From NCBI GenBank assembly GCA_963771505.1, contig CAVYTO010000002.1:868001-932000 (forward strand): a stretch of 64,000 nt of DNA. Direction: 5' to 3'. The DNA is from JAJPHW01 sp963771505 (GTDB lineage: Bacteria > Acidobacteriota > Terriglobia > Terriglobales > Acidobacteriaceae). How positions within the stretch are numbered: position 1 is the stretch's first letter; the number at the start of each line of letters is the position of its first letter. Positions 61,881 through 64,000 of this stretch are shown piece after piece. Under the pieces are notes generated by a model. It was given only the letters and a program-made list of their open reading frames with translations. It did not search any database and was not told where the DNA came from. The position numbers and the translations under genes are program-made.

Positions 61881-63319
61881 GCGACGCCGTAAAGCCCAAA
61901 ACGTTCCACATGACGCCGGAGGAATTCCGCCGACACGGTTATGAGGTAGTCGATTGGATCGCGGACTATCAAGCGCGAATCGAGACTTATCCTGTTCTTT
62001 CTCCAGTGAAGCCTGGAGCGATCCGCGATTCCCTTCCGTCAAGCGCTCCGGCAAGAGGCGAGTCGTTCGCTGCCATTCTTGCCGATATCGAGAAATTGAT
62101 CATCCCCGGTATCACACATTGGCAATCTCCCAACTTCTTTGCGTTCTTTCCTTCCAATTCTTCGGCGCCGGCGATCTTAGGCGATCTACTGTCGTCTGGA
62201 TTGGGCGTCCAGGGCATGCTTTGGGCCACCAGTCCTGCTTGCACCGAACTGGAGGCTCACATCCTGGATTGGCTTGTGCCCGTGCTTGGACTTCCGGAGA
62301 CTTTTTTGTCCACCAATTCGGGCGGTGGAGTGATTCAAGATACTGCCTCAAGCGCGTCTTTGTGCGCCATGTTGGCCGCGCGGGAACGGGCGACAGGTTT
62401 TGCGACGAACAGCGATGGTTGCGATGGGAAGCTCGTCGCCTACACTTCTGCCCACGCCCATTCTTCAATAGAAAAAGCGGCGATGATTTGCGGGATTGGG
62501 CGCAACGGCCTGCGCTTGCTCGATGTCGATCGAAATTTTGCGATGTCCGCAGCCGGGCTGGAGCGGCAGATCGAAAAAGATAAGCAGGCTGGGCTCAAGC
62601 CGTTTTTCGTCTGTTCGACCATTGGCACCACCTCATCGAACTCCATCGACCCAATCCGAGAAATCAGCAGCATTGCCAAAAAGCACTGTCTGTGGCATCA
62701 CGTCGACGCCGCCATGTCAGGTACGGCGGCGCTTTGCCCGGAATTCAGGCACATTCACGATGGTGTGGCGGAAGCTGACAGCTACGCGTTCAATCCTCAT
62801 AAATGGATGTTCACCACATTCGACTGCGATTGTTTCTGGGTGGCCGATCGTGAGGCATTGATTCAGGCGCTCAGCATTCTTCCCGAATATCTGCGAAATC
62901 AAGCGACGGAATCGGGATCAGTCATTGACTATCGCGATTGGCAGATTCCGCTGGGTCGGCGTTTTCGCGCACTGAAGCTGTGGTTTGTTCTGCGGCACTA
63001 TGGAATCGAAGGCTTGCAACACCACGTCCGCCAGCATGTGGCTCTGGCGCGAGATTTTGCAGAGTGGGTGAAGGCCGATGACCGGTTTGAACTCACCGCT
63101 CCCTACCCGTTAAATCTGGTTTGCTTCCGACATAAAGGTGGCGACGCAGCCAACCAAACTATCATGGAAAATCTGAATCGAAGCGGAGATTTGTATCTTA
63201 CCCACACTAAGCTCGACGGGAAAACGACTTTGCGCCTGTGCGTTGGGCAGTATCGCACCGAGCTTCAACACGTCGAACAAGCTTGGAAGCGGATCCAGCA
63301 AGAAGCGCTGGGTATCTGA
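61877..63319 (+). CDS. PLP-dependent aromatic-L-amino-acid decarboxylase family protein
   Basis: This 480-residue protein matches the group II PLP decarboxylases (AADC/tyrosine/tryptophan decarboxylase). Lys309 in NPHKWM binds PLP, His195 in TSAHAHSS stacks on it, and Asp277 in HHVDAAMSG contacts the pyridine nitrogen. VIDYRDWQIPLGRRFRALKL is the typical mobile-loop-end segment. It would remove CO2 from Phe, Tyr, Trp or DOPA to give the amine; the exact substrate is not readable. The upstream methyltransferase overlaps it by 4 bases. It ends beside a convergent gene whose stop abuts its own. Confidence 0.92.
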   Translation: MSDAVKPKTFHMTPEEFRRHGYEVVDWIADYQARIETYPVLSPVKPGAIRDSLPSSAPARGESFAAILADIEKLIIPGITHWQSPNFFAFFPSNSSAPAILGDLLSSGLGVQGMLWATSPACTELEAHILDWLVPVLGLPETFLSTNSGGGVIQDTASSASLCAMLAARERATGFATNSDGCDGKLVAYTSAHAHSSIEKAAMICGIGRNGLRLLDVDRNFAMSAAGLERQIEKDKQAGLKPFFVCSTIGTTSSNSIDPIREISSIAKKHCLWHHVDAAMSGTAALCPEFRHIHDGVAEADSYAFNPHKWMFTTFDCDCFWVADREALIQALSILPEYLRNQATESGSVIDYRDWQIPLGRRFRALKLWFVLRHYGIEGLQHHVRQHVALARDFAEWVKADDRFELTAPYPLNLVCFRHKGGDAANQTIMENLNRSGDLYLTHTKLDGKTTLRLCVGQYRTELQHVEQAWKRIQQEALGI

Positions 63320-64000
63320 TTAACGTTTGGGTTGCATTCCCGCCGGTTTGGCCGGATCCGACTCGGAAGCAGGGCCGGGTTTGATTACCGAGCCATTCGC
63401 GGCAGCCGACGAATTGACCCCGAAATCCCACACAAAGAGGTTGATTCCTTCTCGCCCCATGCTTTCGACTACCGCATACTCGCCCGGATTGAGCGGCTTA
63501 TCAGGAGTCACCTTGATCCATCCGCCGGTGATCTTTACTGAAGTGGTCGCAATGAGATTCGTTTGCTGGCTGCTTTTTCCCAGGGGATTGATTTTTATCT
63601 GACCGATGACCCGCATGCCCTTTTTGGATTCGGCGCGCACGATGCGAAACCGGTCCCACTCGTCCATCGGCTGCTGTGGTTTTTCCGGCTGCTGTGGCTG
63701 CGCCATGTTCGCGTTGGTGTTTTCTGCGGGATTTTGCGCCAGATTGACGTAAATCGAGGGCACCAACGTGTGCGCTTGCACCTGAGCGTGAGGGCCTTCC
63801 AATTGGATCGTCTGTTTCGCGCCGGCGATTGGGTTGATCGCAGCTCGCAGCATATTGGTTTTCGTGTTGCGATCGACTTCGCCGCCGTTTTGCTGGAGTT
63901 CTACCAGCTGCGGCTGATTGTCAAAAGTGTCCAGCAGCAGGATGGAGCCGTCTTCAGGCAAACGTAATCCGCTCGCGACCTCGGGCTGGCGGGATTCATC
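63320..64000 (-). CDS. Unrecognised protein, 3' part (partial)
   Basis: The minus-strand frame is open from the right edge down to a stop at 63320, at least 226 residues. The part inside the window reads LRLPEDGSILLLDTFDNQPQ and continues with predicted beta structure, a Gln/Pro-rich linker (NMAQPQQPEKPQQPMDEWDR) and GGWIKVTPDKPLNPGEYAVV. The first in-window start-like codon is a TTG at 63961, but the frame remains open beyond it to the edge, so the gene probably starts outside. I could not assign a family. Its tail ends KPGPASESDPAKPAGMQPKR. Confidence 0.65.
   Translation of the reverse strand, partial: DESRQPEVASGLRLPEDGSILLLDTFDNQPQLVELQQNGGEVDRNTKTNMLRAAINPIAGAKQTIQLEGPHAQVQAHTLVPSIYVNLAQNPAENTNANMAQPQQPEKPQQPMDEWDRFRIVRAESKKGMRVIGQIKINPLGKSSQQTNLIATTSVKITGGWIKVTPDKPLNPGEYAVVESMGREGINLFVWDFGVNSSAAANGSVIKPGPASESDPAKPAGMQPKR

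Noticed and set aside
1..64000. tRNA, rRNA, CRISPR array or insertion sequence
   Set aside because: No cloverleaf, rRNA segment, regularly spaced repeat array or transposase was recognised by eye. A dedicated scan could still find a weak case.

Overview
The window looks like ordinary chromosome from a diderm, free-living heterotroph, most likely an Acidobacteriota (Terriglobia/Koribacter-like) genome. This is inferred from the moderately GC-rich composition, a full type IV pilus assembly block with an outer-membrane secretin, a DUF481 outer-membrane barrel, many secreted beta-propeller proteins (PD40, NHL and GloVer repeats), paired PSMA-like M28 peptidases, and dispersed intergenic repeats whose translation gives the spurious peptide ACPERSRRG. 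No rRNA, tRNA, phage, insertion sequence or CRISPR array was recognised. Roughly two thirds of the genes lie on the minus strand.

1-9.96 kb (minus): the 5' part of ribD, ftsY, a Cache-HAMP-HD-GYP c-di-GMP phosphodiesterase, and the run cinA-thpR-plsY-gpsA. These are followed by an accessory pocket with a lineage-specific Cys3His protein flanked by inverted copies of a dispersed repeat. Then comes rimO-yacG-pgpA-NHL protein, with coupled start/stop overlaps. 11.5-18.1 kb (plus): uvrC, a PD40 propeller, a large MscS channel and a DUF481 barrel, with a SnoaL/DUF4440-like secreted protein on the minus strand. 18.2-24 kb: a 39-aa membrane protein, an M48 protease, a Phd-PIN toxin-antitoxin pair with a palindromic operator, myo-inositol-1-phosphate synthase, a GloVer-repeat secreted protein with a terminator, and a coiled-coil protein. 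24-30 kb: a sodium/solute symporter, a GH15 glucoamylase, a VapBC pair and a LacD-type aldolase.

30.3-38.4 kb: a small unknown gene, then DUF1015-amidase-GerMN-rph as one minus-strand operon, fabI, and a PSMA-like peptidase. 38-41.8 kb: tsaE-PilZ-nnrD and a secreted protein of unknown function. 41.8-49.2 kb: two tandem APC permeases, thiE, a 61-aa protein, and accC/accB with an Xaa-Pro peptidase. 49.3-54.9 kb: the type IV pilus operon, an excisionase-like HTH gene followed by pilM-N-O-P-Q, closed by a clear intrinsic terminator. 55-58 kb: MarC and a second PSMA-like peptidase. 58.2-63.3 kb (plus): TPR protein-ClC transporter and a methyltransferase-aromatic amino acid decarboxylase pair, each with ATGA translational coupling. 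The window ends inside an unrecognised minus-strand gene.

Functionally, most of the window is housekeeping: phospholipid synthesis (gpsA, plsY, pgpA, ino1), fatty acid synthesis (accBC, fabI), translation and RNA (rimO, rph, tsaE, thpR), and metabolite repair (nnrD, cinA). A motility/second-messenger theme links pilMNOPQ, PilZ and HD-GYP. The most distinctive material is the repeat-flanked Cys3His gene with an 11-residue tandem tail, the coupled methyltransferase-decarboxylase pair, the ClC homologue with altered pore motifs, and the two toxin-antitoxin loci with CACAT/ATGTG palindromes.
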